15,603 nucleotides of DNA from Anaerolineales bacterium. Lineage in GTDB: Bacteria > Chloroflexota > Anaerolineae > Anaerolineales > Villigracilaceae. The translations under genes were made by a program, and so were the position numbers. The stretch spans positions 1-15,603 of the forward strand of contig WGAD01000058.1 of NCBI GenBank assembly GCA_015489255.1, in the 5' to 3' direction. The notes below the pieces were generated by a model that made no database searches, was not told where the DNA came from, and saw nothing but the letters and a program-made list of their open reading frames with translations. This document shows positions 5,569 to 13,222 of the stretch, one piece after another (the stretch's first letter is position 1; the number at the start of each line of letters is the position of its first letter).

Positions 5569-7221
5569 ATGTCTGGACCTCGTGTTGTTCACCCGCCCCG
5601 CGGGACGCAACTGCACTGCAAGAACTGGCTGCTCGAAGCCCCCTTCCGCATGATTCAGCACAACCTGGACCCGGAAGTAGCCGGCGACCCCGACAATCTC
5701 ATCGTCTATGGCGGGCGCGGCAAGGCGGCCCGCAACTGGGAAGCCTTCGACGCCATTCTCGACACCCTGCAAAAAATGGACGTCGATGACACCCTGCTCA
5801 TCCAGTCCGGCAAGCCCGTGGCCGTCTTCAAAACCCACCCCGATGCCCCGCGCGTGCTGATCGCCAACTCCAACCTCGTTCCCAAGTGGGCCACCTGGGA
5901 ACACTTCGACGAACTGGACGCCAAGGGCCTGATGATGTACGGCCAGATGACCGCCGGTTCGTGGATTTACATCGGTACCCAGGGCATTTTGCAAGGCACC
6001 TACGAGACCCTGGCCTCCCTTGCCACGCAGCAGGGCTGGCCCTCGCTGAAGGGCAAGTTCGTGCTCACCGCCGGCCTGGGCGAGATGGGCGGCGCGCAAC
6101 CCCTGGCCATCGCCATGAACGAAGGCGTCGGCCTGGTGGTAGAAATCGATCCTCACCGCATCCAGCGCCGCCTGGAGACTGCTTACCTGGACGTGGTGGC
6201 TGACGACCTGGACGACGCGCTGCGGCGCGTGAACGAAGCCCTGTCCAAAGGCGAAGGGCTGTCCATCGGCCTGCTGGGCAACGCCGCCGACGTGCTGCCC
6301 GAACTCGTCCGCCGCGGCATCACCCCCGACGTGGTCACCGACCAGACCAGCGCCCACGACCCGCTCTACTACTACCCGCGTGGCATGTCCTTCGCAGAAG
6401 CCGTGGCCTTGCGCCAGAGCGACCCCGAAGCCTTCAAGGCCAAAGCCATGGAATCCATGGCCCGCCACGTGGAAGCCATGTTGACCTTCCAGCAGCGCGG
6501 CGCGATCGTCTTCGACTACGGCAACAACCTGCGCCAGATGGCCTACGATGCCGGCGTGAAAAACGCCTTCGACTACCCCGGCTTTGTGCCGGCCTACATC
6601 CGCCCCCTCTTCTGCGAAGGCAAAGGCCCCTTCCGCTGGGTGGCGCTCTCCGGTGACCCGCAAGACATCTACCGCACCGATGAAGCCATCATGGAACTCT
6701 TCCCCGAAGACCACCACCTGGTGCGCTGGATCAAAATGGCGCAGAAGCGCGTCCAATTCCAGGGGCTGCCTTCGCGCATCTGCTGGCTGGGTTACGGCGA
6801 CCGCGCCAAAGCCGGCCTGAAGTTCAACGAACTGGTGGCCAGCGGCGAAGTCAGCGCGCCGATCGCCATCGGGCGCGACCACCTGGACGCCGGTTCGGTC
6901 GCCAGCCCCAACCGCGAGACCGAAGCCATGAAAGACGGCTCCGATGCCGTCTCCGACTGGCCGATCCTGAACGCGCTCATCAACGCCGTCGGCGGAGCCA
7001 CCTGGGTCTCGTTCCACCACGGCGGCGGCGTAGGGATGGGCTACAGCCAGCACGCCGGCATGGTCATCGTGGCCGATGGCACCCCCGAAGCGGCGGCCCG
7101 CTTGCAGCGCGTGCTGACCACCGACCCGGGCATGGGCGTCGTCCGCCATGCCGACGCCGGCTACGATCTGGCCTGCGAAACCGCCAAGACCAAAGGCATC
7201 TGGATGCCGATGCTCAAATAG
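5569..7221 (+). CDS. hutU: Urocanate hydratase
   Basis: This 550-aa cytoplasmic enzyme catalyses the second step of histidine degradation, converting urocanate to 4-imidazolone-5-propanoate with NAD+ as electrophilic cofactor. The length is normal for the family. Visible family signatures are the NAD-binding [10 protein letters not shown] (169-178), the active-site region cysteine in ICWLGYGDR (Cys405, at the place of Pseudomonas Cys410), the stretch [16 protein letters not shown] and the C-terminal [15 protein letters not shown] (from His483). ATG 5569 is chosen because AAGGAG lies 7 nt upstream and the N-terminus reads as a normal HutU start; the frame is open upstream but spurious. It has its own promoter and terminator. 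No hutH, hutI or formiminoglutamate-handling gene is adjacent, so the rest of the pathway must lie elsewhere. Confidence 0.97.
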   Translation: MSGPRVVHPPRGTQLHCKNWLLEAPFRMIQHNLDPEVAGDPDNLIVYGGRGKAARNWEAFDAILDTLQKMDVDDTLLIQSGKPVAVFKTHPDAPRVLIANSNLVPKWATWEHFDELDAKGLMMYGQMTAGSWIYIGTQGILQGTYETLASLATQQGWPSLKGKFVLTAGLGEMGGAQPLAIAMNEGVGLVVEIDPHRIQRRLETAYLDVVADDLDDALRRVNEALSKGEGLSIGLLGNAADVLPELVRRGITPDVVTDQTSAHDPLYYYPRGMSFAEAVALRQSDPEAFKAKAMESMARHVEAMLTFQQRGAIVFDYGNNLRQMAYDAGVKNAFDYPGFVPAYIRPLFCEGKGPFRWVALSGDPQDIYRTDEAIMELFPEDHHLVRWIKMAQKRVQFQGLPSRICWLGYGDRAKAGLKFNELVASGEVSAPIAIGRDHLDAGSVASPNRETEAMKDGSDAVSDWPILNALINAVGGATWVSFHHGGGVGMGYSQHAGMVIVADGTPEAAARLQRVLTTDPGMGVVRHADAGYDLACETAKTKGIWMPMLK

Positions 7222-7228
7222 TGCTGCC

Positions 7229-7257
7229 ATGCCGTGACACTTGGTCACGGCATTTTT
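7229..7257 (+). terminator. Intrinsic terminator after hutU
   Basis: A 10-bp perfect stem (ATGCCGTGAC/GTCACGGCAT) with loop ACTTG is followed by TTTTT. It begins 8 nt after the hutU stop and lies entirely in the 61-nt gap before the next gene. Confidence 0.88.
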
Positions 7258-7282
7258 CATCTTTTCACACGGAGAAGAAGCA

Positions 7283-8155
7283 ATGAGTGAAACCCGCAAG
7301 AAGATCACCCTGCCCTATCTTTTCAAAAAGGCCGCCGAGGGCGAGCCGATCTCCTGGCTGACCTGCTACGACTACCCCACCGCCTACCTGCAAGAACAGG
7401 CCGGCGTGGAGATGATCCTGGTCGGCGACAGCCTGGGGATGACCATGCTCGGCTACGACAGCACCCTGCCCGTGACGATGAACGACATGATCCGGCACGC
7501 TTCCGCCGTGCGCCGCGGCGCACCGACTGCCTTCGTGGTGGGCGATATGCCCTACATGTCCTACCAGCCGAGCAACGAACTGGCCGTCCAAAACGCCGGG
7601 CGTTTCATGGCCGAAGCCGGCTGCGACGCCATCAAACTGGAAGGCGGCGCGGCCATGGCCCCGCGCATCAAGGCCATCGTCGAGGCCGGCATCCCGGCCA
7701 TCGGGCATTTGGGCCTCACGCCGCAATCCGCCTCGGCGCTGGGCGGTTTCCGACTGCAAGGCAAATCAGCTGCTCTGGCCAAAAAGATCATCGACGACGC
7801 CAAAGCCCTGGAAGAAGCCGGCGCCTTTGCCATCCTGCTGGAACTCGTCCCCGACCGCCTGTGCCAGATCATCACCGAACGCGCCGAAAACTGCCTGATC
7901 TTCTCGCTCGGCTCCGGACCGCACGCCCACGGGCAGCTGCTGATTTACCACGATATGTTCGGCCTGTACCCCAAATTCAAACCGCGCATGGCCAAAGTCT
8001 ATGGCAACGCCGGCGAAATCATCCAACAGGGGCTGGCCAGTTACGTGGAAGAGGTCAAGGGACGCGTCTTCCCGGCGCCGGAAAATTACTTCGGCATGAA
8101 AGACGAAGAATACGAACAATTGCTTCAACTGCTGGAGGAAGAAGACAATGACTGA
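7283..8155 (+). CDS. panB: 3-methyl-2-oxobutanoate hydroxymethyltransferase (ketopantoate synthase)
   Basis: This 290-aa enzyme would transfer a hydroxymethyl group from 5,10-methylene-tetrahydrofolate to 2-oxoisovalerate, the first committed step to pantothenate. The TIM-barrel motifs are intact: metal ligands Asp49 (VGDSLGM), Asp88 (VGDMPY) and Glu120 (KLEGG), plus Lys118, His142 (GHLGLTPQS) and catalytic Glu187 (LLELVP). These match E. coli positions 45, 84, 114, 112, 136 and 181 with small constant offsets. The usual IGIGAG loop with its following residues is replaced by SLGSGPHAHGQ (209-218), and there is an acidic C-terminal tail. GGAG lies 8 nt before ATG 7283. No panC, panD or panE is adjacent. 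It overlaps the next gene by 8 nt. A PanB-like enzyme with a different acceptor is possible. Confidence 0.88.
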   Translation: MSETRKKITLPYLFKKAAEGEPISWLTCYDYPTAYLQEQAGVEMILVGDSLGMTMLGYDSTLPVTMNDMIRHASAVRRGAPTAFVVGDMPYMSYQPSNELAVQNAGRFMAEAGCDAIKLEGGAAMAPRIKAIVEAGIPAIGHLGLTPQSASALGGFRLQGKSAALAKKIIDDAKALEEAGAFAILLELVPDRLCQIITERAENCLIFSLGSGPHAHGQLLIYHDMFGLYPKFKPRMAKVYGNAGEIIQQGLASYVEEVKGRVFPAPENYFGMKDEEYEQLLQLLEEEDND

Positions 8156-9419
8156 AGACCTGCGCGCCCGCCTGCGCATCACGCCCGAGAGCCTGGCAGC
8201 CGTCAATGAGATTTTCCTGAACCCCGATACGCGGGTGGTCAACGCCCTGCTGGACGTGGTTGCCCGTTATGGCACGCCGGAAGAAATCAACGCCCGCGCC
8301 AACGAAGCCAGCCGCCTGGAAAACCTGCTCGAGAAGGTGCGGCAGACCCGCCCCGAATACCTGGACGACCTGAACTGGCTGATGGAACAACGCGATCAAG
8401 GCGCTTTCATCGGCGTGGGCGATTACCGCCGCCAGCTGCTGGGCGAGAAAGCCGACCAGATGACCTTCGCCGACGACTACGCCGTTACGCTGGAAGTCTC
8501 GGCCCTGCAATACTTCCCCTGGATCCGCCCGATGTGTGAACGCGCCCTGGCCGAAGGCAGCCTGGTTCCCGGGCGTTTGATCCGCGTGCGCAAGATGAAA
8601 GAACAGGAAGCCGACGGCGACCTGCCCGCCGTGGCCGCCGCCATGCAGATCATCGGCGCTTCCTGGGTGGAGACGCTCGACACCAAAGGCACCGACGGCT
8701 CCAACATCCACCTGGGCGGCCCGGAGACCATCACCGGCTACTTCGGCGGCGTCGGCCAGCCCGATGAGCACGCCCTGCAATGGGTGGACGAATTTCTGTA
8801 TTACTACACCGAATACGGTGTGCGCGAGGTGCTCAACATCAACCCGGGCACGGTGCTGCTGGGCTACATGCTCTACAAACTGGGCGTGGATATCCGCTTC
8901 AAGATCTCGGTCTTCATGGGCAACGACAACCCCTACGCTGCCCTGTGGACGCTGATCGGCGCCAAGCTCTTCTCACGCGAAGACGGCAGCACCCCGCTGA
9001 TCGGCTTCAACTGGTCCAACTCGGTGCACAACTCCACCCTGGAGATCACCGACCAGGTGCGGGCCATGCTGGGTTTTACCGACAAAATTCGCTTCGAACA
9101 CCACATCACCGAGACGTGGAAGAGCATCGTCATTCAGCCCTACGACCGGCGCGCCGAACTGATGCAACTGGCCGACCACGTGGCCAACATCAGCGCCAAA
9201 CACGAAGGCGGACTGCCAGAAGTGGAAGCCAAACGCGAACACCCCTCCGACATCCTCGACTACTTCCGCGACAAGGAGGAGGTCATCGCCTCGGGCGACT
9301 GGGAGGCCATGCAGCAAAACTTCCTGGACAAGGTGGCCGCCGCCAACAGCACCGCCCGTATGCTAACCGAAAACGGGCTTTCTTTCATCGCTGCCCGCCA
9401 CCTGCACCACCGCGGGTAA
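8148..9419 (+). CDS. Conserved-looking protein of unknown function, coupled to panB
   Basis: I do not recognise this 423-aa protein. It has no signal peptide or membrane helix and is probably cytoplasmic. The first 100 residues look helical. Residues about 110-330 alternate short hydrophobic strands with helices: VETLDTKGTDGSN (174-186), HLGGPETITGYFGG (188-201), EVLNINPGT (228-236), FKISVFMGNDNPY (251-263), TPLIGFNWSNS (282-292) and IRFEHHITET (314-323). This pattern would suit an alpha/beta barrel. Possible metal or catalytic residues are Glu317-His318-His319 and the GTDGSN loop, but no known motif is matched. ATG 8148 overlaps the panB stop by 8 nt and GGAGG lies 9 nt upstream, so the pair is probably co-translated. 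A strong terminator follows. Function in the same step or substrate pathway as PanB is inferred only from this coupling. Confidence 0.9.
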   Translation: MTEDLRARLRITPESLAAVNEIFLNPDTRVVNALLDVVARYGTPEEINARANEASRLENLLEKVRQTRPEYLDDLNWLMEQRDQGAFIGVGDYRRQLLGEKADQMTFADDYAVTLEVSALQYFPWIRPMCERALAEGSLVPGRLIRVRKMKEQEADGDLPAVAAAMQIIGASWVETLDTKGTDGSNIHLGGPETITGYFGGVGQPDEHALQWVDEFLYYYTEYGVREVLNINPGTVLLGYMLYKLGVDIRFKISVFMGNDNPYAALWTLIGAKLFSREDGSTPLIGFNWSNSVHNSTLEITDQVRAMLGFTDKIRFEHHITETWKSIVIQPYDRRAELMQLADHVANISAKHEGGLPEVEAKREHPSDILDYFRDKEEVIASGDWEAMQQNFLDKVAAANSTARMLTENGLSFIAARHLHHRG

Positions 9420-9426
9420 TCTCTGG

Positions 9427-9459
9427 CCGGCCGCGCGTTTCGGCGCGGCCGGTTTTCTT
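9427..9459 (+). terminator. Intrinsic terminator after the panB pair
   Basis: A perfect 10-bp G/C stem (CCGGCCGCGC/GCGCGGCCGG) with loop GTTTCG is followed by TTTTCTT, starting 7 nt after the stop codon. Confidence 0.88.
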
Positions 9460-9480
9460 CCCCTTGACAAAGGAGACCCC

Positions 9481-10089
9481 ATGAAAAAACGCGCGCTGAC
9501 CCGCTTTCTGGTCACCGTAGCGGCGATCGGTCTGCTGGCGCTCTTCGGGCCGGAGGAGAAATCGCTGGGGGCCAACGTGCGGATCGTGTACCTGCACGGA
9601 GCCTGGGTGCTGACCGCCGAGATCGCCTTCATCGCCGCCGCAGCGGCGGGGGCGCTCGGCCTCGTCCTGCGCCAGGAGCGTTTCCATCGCTGGTCGGCAG
9701 CCTTGGGGCGCACCGGGCTGGTCTTCTGGATCACTTACCTGCCGCTTTCTCTCTGGGCCATGGAGGCCAACTGGAACGGTCTCTTTCTTGCAGAACCGCG
9801 CTTCCGCCTGGCGCTGACGTTCGCCATCGTCGGTTTGTTGCTGCAAGCGGGGCTTTGGCTGCTTGCCACCCCCTGGCTTACCTCGCTCGCCAATATCCTT
9901 TTCATTCTGACGCTGCGTTACGTCTTTGCGCAGGCGCAAAATGTGATGCACCCGCCTCCCTCGCCCATTTTCAAAAGCGGCTTGTGGTCTGTCATCGCCT
10001 TTTTTCTGACGCTCAACGCGCTCACAATGCTGTCCGCCTGGTTCATGAACCGCTGGTGGTTGGCCTGGGATGGTCCAGCGCATGAATAA
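9481..10089 (+). CDS. CcmC-like multi-spanning membrane protein
   Basis: This 202-aa inner-membrane protein has about six hydrophobic helices. Its layout resembles the heme-handling protein CcmC/CcsA. A histidine lies after helix 1 in RIVYLHGAWV (His39), where CcmC has a heme-ligand His in a VHVP-type context. A second lies before the last helix in NVMHPPPSPI (His157), like the CcmC loop around its second heme His. Between them, at 98-107, the sequence WNGLFLAEPR takes the place of the tryptophan-rich WGTWWTWDAR and keeps only the first Trp, an acidic residue and the Arg. It may bind heme differently or have another ligand. AGGAG lies 5 nt before the ATG. Its stop overlaps the following MFS gene. 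Family assignment is by eye and tentative. Confidence 0.8.
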   Translation: MKKRALTRFLVTVAAIGLLALFGPEEKSLGANVRIVYLHGAWVLTAEIAFIAAAAAGALGLVLRQERFHRWSAALGRTGLVFWITYLPLSLWAMEANWNGLFLAEPRFRLALTFAIVGLLLQAGLWLLATPWLTSLANILFILTLRYVFAQAQNVMHPPPSPIFKSGLWSVIAFFLTLNALTMLSAWFMNRWWLAWDGPAHE

Positions 10090-11248
10090 AAAATGCTGGT
10101 CTTTGCTGGCCTTGCTGGCCGGCATCCGCACCCTGTTCAACACTGGCTACCGCATGGTATACCCTTTCCTGGGGACGTTTGCCCGGGCGCTCGGCGTGCC
10201 GCTGGAAGACATGGTTTGGGTGCTCAGCGCCCGCTCCCTGGTCGGCGCTGCCCTGGCGCCCTTCCTTTCCCGCGTTGCCGATACCCGCGGGCAGCGCGTC
10301 GGCATGGTGCTGGGGTTGGGCATGTTCGCCCTGAGCATGAGCTGGGTGGTCTTTTGGCCGACATTCTGGTCGCTGGCGGCGGCGCTGATCACCGGCACCG
10401 TGGCCAAATACACCTTTGCCCCGGCCATGCAAGCCTATCTTGGCGAGCGCGTCCCCTACGATCAGCGCGGGCTGGCCCTTTCTGTCACCGAATTAGGATG
10501 GTCGCTGGCGTTCATCGGCGGCGTGCCGCTGGTGGGTTTTCTCATTGCCCGCTGGGGGTGGCTATCTCCCTTCCCGTTGTTGGGCGGTCTGGCCTTTCTG
10601 GCATTGCTCTTGCTCTGGCGCACCTTGCCCAAAGAATCTCCCGCGACGGTGAAAACCCGCCGCCAGGGCAAGGCGGGTTTTGTCGCTGTGCTGACTTCTC
10701 CCGTGGCGCTGGCCGGGCTTTCCGTCGGCTTTCTCGCCAGCAGCGCCAACGAGGTCGTCAACCTTCTTTTGGGCGTCTGGCTGGAGGATGCCTTTGGCCT
10801 GCAAATCGCGGCGCTGGGCGCGGCCTCTGCCGTCATTGGCCTTTCGGAACTGGGCGGCGAGGGCCTGGTGGCGGCGTTCTCCGATCGCATGGGGAAAAAG
10901 CGGGCCGTTGCCCTGGGACTGGGTGGAAACATCCTGGCCGCGCTCCTGCTTCCCTGGCTGGGCCGCAGCGTAGTTGGCGCGCTGCTCGGGTTGTTTCTCT
11001 TTTACATTACCTTTGAATTCACCCTTGTGTCCAGCATCCCGCTGATGACGGAATTACTGCCACAGGCGCGTGCTACCCTGATGGCCTTCAACGTTACCAT
11101 GCTCTCCCTCGGGCGGGCTCTTGGCGCGCCTATGGGAACGTTTCTGTATCGTTATGGGTTTCCAACGGTGGTGTTAGGCGCGGTTGCCCTCAACGGGTTG
11201 GCCTTGCTGACGCTCCGTCAGGTAAAAGAAGAACAGGCCGCCCGTTGA
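10082..11248 (+). CDS. MFS transporter (drug/metabolite efflux-like)
   Basis: This 388-aa permease has twelve apparent membrane helices in two halves. The cytoplasmic loop between helices 2 and 3 carries the MFS signature-like SRVADTRGQR, and its repeat in the second half is FSDRMGKKRA. A long basic loop (LPKESPATVKTRRQGK) separates the halves. The N-terminus MNKKCWSLLALL supports ATG 10082, which overlaps the upstream gene by 8 nt; ATG 10070 (four residues longer) is equally open and neither has a clear ribosome site, consistent with coupled translation. The substrate is unknown. Pairing with the CcmC-like protein raises the possibility of a heme, tetrapyrrole or cofactor substrate, but this is speculative. 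Confidence 0.9.
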   Translation: MNKKCWSLLALLAGIRTLFNTGYRMVYPFLGTFARALGVPLEDMVWVLSARSLVGAALAPFLSRVADTRGQRVGMVLGLGMFALSMSWVVFWPTFWSLAAALITGTVAKYTFAPAMQAYLGERVPYDQRGLALSVTELGWSLAFIGGVPLVGFLIARWGWLSPFPLLGGLAFLALLLLWRTLPKESPATVKTRRQGKAGFVAVLTSPVALAGLSVGFLASSANEVVNLLLGVWLEDAFGLQIAALGAASAVIGLSELGGEGLVAAFSDRMGKKRAVALGLGGNILAALLLPWLGRSVVGALLGLFLFYITFEFTLVSSIPLMTELLPQARATLMAFNVTMLSLGRALGAPMGTFLYRYGFPTVVLGAVALNGLALLTLRQVKEEQAAR

Positions 11249-11261
11249 CAGGCGGCCTGTT
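11232..11261 (-). terminator. Hairpin in the convergent junction
   Basis: A perfect 11-bp stem (AACAGGCCGCC/GGCGGCCTGTT) has an 8-nt loop that contains the MFS stop codon. On the minus strand it is followed by CTTCTTTT, so it best serves the lipoprotein gene ending at 11267. On the plus strand no T-tract follows, but it could still stabilise the MFS transcript end. Confidence 0.7.
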
Positions 11262-11266
11262 GGCCT

Positions 11267-12349
11267 TCAGGGGATGTATTCGCCGGGGGAACCAAAACGC
11301 ACCAATTGCCAGTTGCGGATGTAATCCGGCTGCGTGGGATCGATGCGCTCAACGCTGAAGCATTCCGCCGGGATGAGCGGCAATCCGTCGGCGCCGTCGT
11401 CGTACACGCTTTTCAGGTATTTGGAGCCAATCCGCGGTGTGCCGTAAGTGGAGATCGGCATGCCTTGCATCGCCGTCCGCCCGCCAACATAGAGCACAAC
11501 GACATCGTGGTAGAGGGCATCGGCCCGCATCCCATAGAAATGGTCGCCCAGGCGGATGTCTTCCGCAACGGTCAGGATCACCGTCCCTGGCGGGAAGTTG
11601 TAAGGCATCCGGTAGGGGCGCGGCCCGTTCATGTACTGCGGCGGCAAGACAACGGCCACCCCTTGCGGCGGGATCTCGGTGCTGTTGAAGATCAGCCCTT
11701 CGCCGAAGGTCAAATCCGGGTTGCGCTGCGACCAGGCCACCAGGCGCTGCCCACGATAATCGGAGTTGGGGCTGTAAATCCACATGTCGCTCACGTCCAC
11801 CGGCACATCGCCCATGTTGTACAGCTCGATGTACTGGTTATAGCGCTTGAAATCATCGCCGCCGCACACGTTGATCATCACCTCGCTGATGATGACCTGC
11901 CCCAATTGGCCGGTGGGAGAGGCCACTGCCGTGGGAGATGCGGAGACAGCGGTCGGCGCAACAATGCGCACTTCGGAAACCGGCGTGGGCGTTGCTGCCG
12001 GTGCGACCACCTCGCACTGCCGCTCAAACGTCCAGCGCTCATCATCCCGCGAGACAGTCACCCGCACGGTCACCATCCCTGGCTCGGGCGGCGCGGTAAA
12101 TTCGGCTGTAACCCCCTCTTGCAGGCTCACCAACGCCCCAGCCGGGACGGAATTCCATTCGTATTTCAGGTTGCCCGGCGGCTGCGCCCCCTGCAAGCTA
12201 AAGGCAATCGTCTCGCCCGGCTGCAGTTCGCATTCGTCCGGAAGGATTTTAAACGAGGGTTTGGGTGGGGGGGGCGTAAAAAGCCCGCAGCCGCTCAACA
12301 CCAGGGCCGCCAGCGCAATGAAAGCGAGGATGCGTACCTTATTGTCCAT
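11267..12349 (-). CDS. Lipoprotein with Ig-like and lamin-tail-like domains
   Basis: This 360-aa secreted lipoprotein starts with a signal peptide and a lipobox (VLSGC, lipidated Cys21). A Pro-rich spacer (TPPPPKP) follows, then an Ig/PKD-like domain at about 33-115 (ELQPGETIAFSLQG, LKYEWNS, EFTAPPEPGMVTVRVTV). A Thr/Pro/Ser/Ala linker runs over about 116-148. The C-terminal domain of about 150-350 begins QVIISEVMINVCG with NQYIELYNMGDVPVDVSDMW, which is the pattern of a lamin-tail domain (ISEV followed by ELYN and a hydrophobic strand). It probably sits on the outer face of the cell membrane; the ligand is unknown. Its ATG overlaps the stop of the upstream membrane protein by 11 nt. The N-terminal Ig-like domain resembles that of the upstream protein. 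Confidence 0.9.
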   Translation of the reverse strand: MDNKVRILAFIALAALVLSGCGLFTPPPPKPSFKILPDECELQPGETIAFSLQGAQPPGNLKYEWNSVPAGALVSLQEGVTAEFTAPPEPGMVTVRVTVSRDDERWTFERQCEVVAPAATPTPVSEVRIVAPTAVSASPTAVASPTGQLGQVIISEVMINVCGGDDFKRYNQYIELYNMGDVPVDVSDMWIYSPNSDYRGQRLVAWSQRNPDLTFGEGLIFNSTEIPPQGVAVVLPPQYMNGPRPYRMPYNFPPGTVILTVAEDIRLGDHFYGMRADALYHDVVVLYVGGRTAMQGMPISTYGTPRIGSKYLKSVYDDGADGLPLIPAECFSVERIDPTQPDYIRNWQLVRFGSPGEYIP

Positions 12350-13055
12350 TGTCTTCTACCTGTATGATCAGAGGGAAAAACGCTTTTTGAGAACAAAACT
12401 GTTGGCTGGCAACCAACGTCAAGACGCCTTGCCCGGGATGGCTGGCGGTGGACAGGGTGACGTTGCACCCCCGACTGACGTTGATGGAATCGAAGGCGTT
12501 GCCAGCCTGTTGCCATTCGCAGGTGATGGTCTTGCCTTCTTCCACTGGCGCAGCGATGATGGTGATCGACTGCCCGGAGGAGATGGTCACCGTATCGCCA
12601 GTGAAATAAGAAACATCGTTGATCGAGAACTTCACCGCCCCCGGCGCCTGGCAATACGGCAGCAAAAAGAAGCTCAACAGGACGACAACCCCAACGACGG
12701 CAAAGTGAAACCCCAGGGGCAAGGCCCGAAAATAAGCGCGCAACTTGGGGTTGGACAGAATTTTATCCAGCCCAACGTTCAGAAACCTGACCGAGGTGAT
12801 GTCCACCAGGCGGCCAGCGGCAAACACCGCGCTGGTCAACCCCAGGGAGACCACCAGCATCGCCAATCGCGGGTATATGCTGCCGTTGATCAAATCGACG
12901 ATGGGTTTCAACCGCTCCGGAATGGCCTGGAAGAACATGGCCATGACGATCACAGCCCAGGCCAGCAAATACATCCCCAATCCACGCGCCAGGTCGCCCC
13001 AGGAAAAAACGGGGTCTTGAGGAGATGGCTTGGGTTGGTCATTTTGTTTGTTCAT
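12339..13055 (-). CDS. Membrane-anchored protein with C-terminal Ig-like domain
   Basis: This is a 238-aa protein of unknown function. A polar Pro/Gln-rich N-terminus is followed by three hydrophobic segments (about 25-43, 64-82 and 113-133). An extracytoplasmic beta-rich domain follows (about 140-235) with the pattern TGDTVTISSGQSITIIAAP, ITCEW (Cys179) and GQGVLTLVAS, and cysteines at 179, 197 and 221 that could form a disulphide. AGGAG lies 8 nt before the ATG and a perfect TATAAT lies at 13079-13084. It is coupled to the lipoprotein gene downstream by an 11-nt overlap, so the two products probably act together at the cell surface. I do not recognise a named family. Confidence 0.88.
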   Translation of the reverse strand: MNKQNDQPKPSPQDPVFSWGDLARGLGMYLLAWAVIVMAMFFQAIPERLKPIVDLINGSIYPRLAMLVVSLGLTSAVFAAGRLVDITSVRFLNVGLDKILSNPKLRAYFRALPLGFHFAVVGVVVLLSFFLLPYCQAPGAVKFSINDVSYFTGDTVTISSGQSITIIAAPVEEGKTITCEWQQAGNAFDSINVSRGCNVTLSTASHPGQGVLTLVASQQFCSQKAFFPLIIQVEDNGQ

Positions 13056-13078
13056 GGTGTCACACTCCTATTCGGCAA

Positions 13079-13107
13079 ATTATACGAAGCTTCTGCCTTT
13101 CCCCACC
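13079..13107 (-). promoter_or_regulatory. Promoter of the Ig-like protein operon
   Basis: A perfect -10 TATAAT (minus strand, 13084-13079) lies about 24 nt upstream of the ATG at 13055. No good -35 is found at 17 nt (the hexamer there is G-rich), so a -35-independent or activator-assisted promoter is possible. Confidence 0.5.
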
Positions 13108-13161
13108 TTACAAAAAACCAACGGATGACTAACAAATCTGTTCAATGCCGCAAAACGGCAA

Positions 13162-13185
13162 CGAGCGCCCAAAGCAGGGCGCTCG
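13162..13185 (-). terminator. Probable terminator of the prenyltransferase operon
   Basis: A perfect 9-bp stem (CGAGCGCCC/GGGCGCTCG) with a 6-nt loop is followed on the minus strand by TTGCCGTTTT, a weak T-tract. It lies 37 nt after the stop of the 13223-14077 gene. Confidence 0.5.
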
Positions 13186-13222
13186 CCTGAAAAACCGCCT
13201 TTGCCGCGATTGGCCGGCTCGT

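Noticed and set aside
5479..7308. A 609-codon open frame on the minus strand opposite hutU
   Set aside because: It is antisense to a complete hutU with all motifs. Such long antisense frames arise from high-GC codon use. The translation is rich in His, Gly and Val without domain structure.
9464..9469. A perfect TTGACA before the CcmC-like gene
   Set aside because: No -10-like hexamer is found 15-19 nt downstream, and that spacing would fall inside the coding region.
11306..13190. Long plus-strand open frames opposite the two surface-protein genes
   Set aside because: The minus-strand genes have a lipobox, membrane helices, ribosome sites and a promoter. The plus frames have no recognisable domain.
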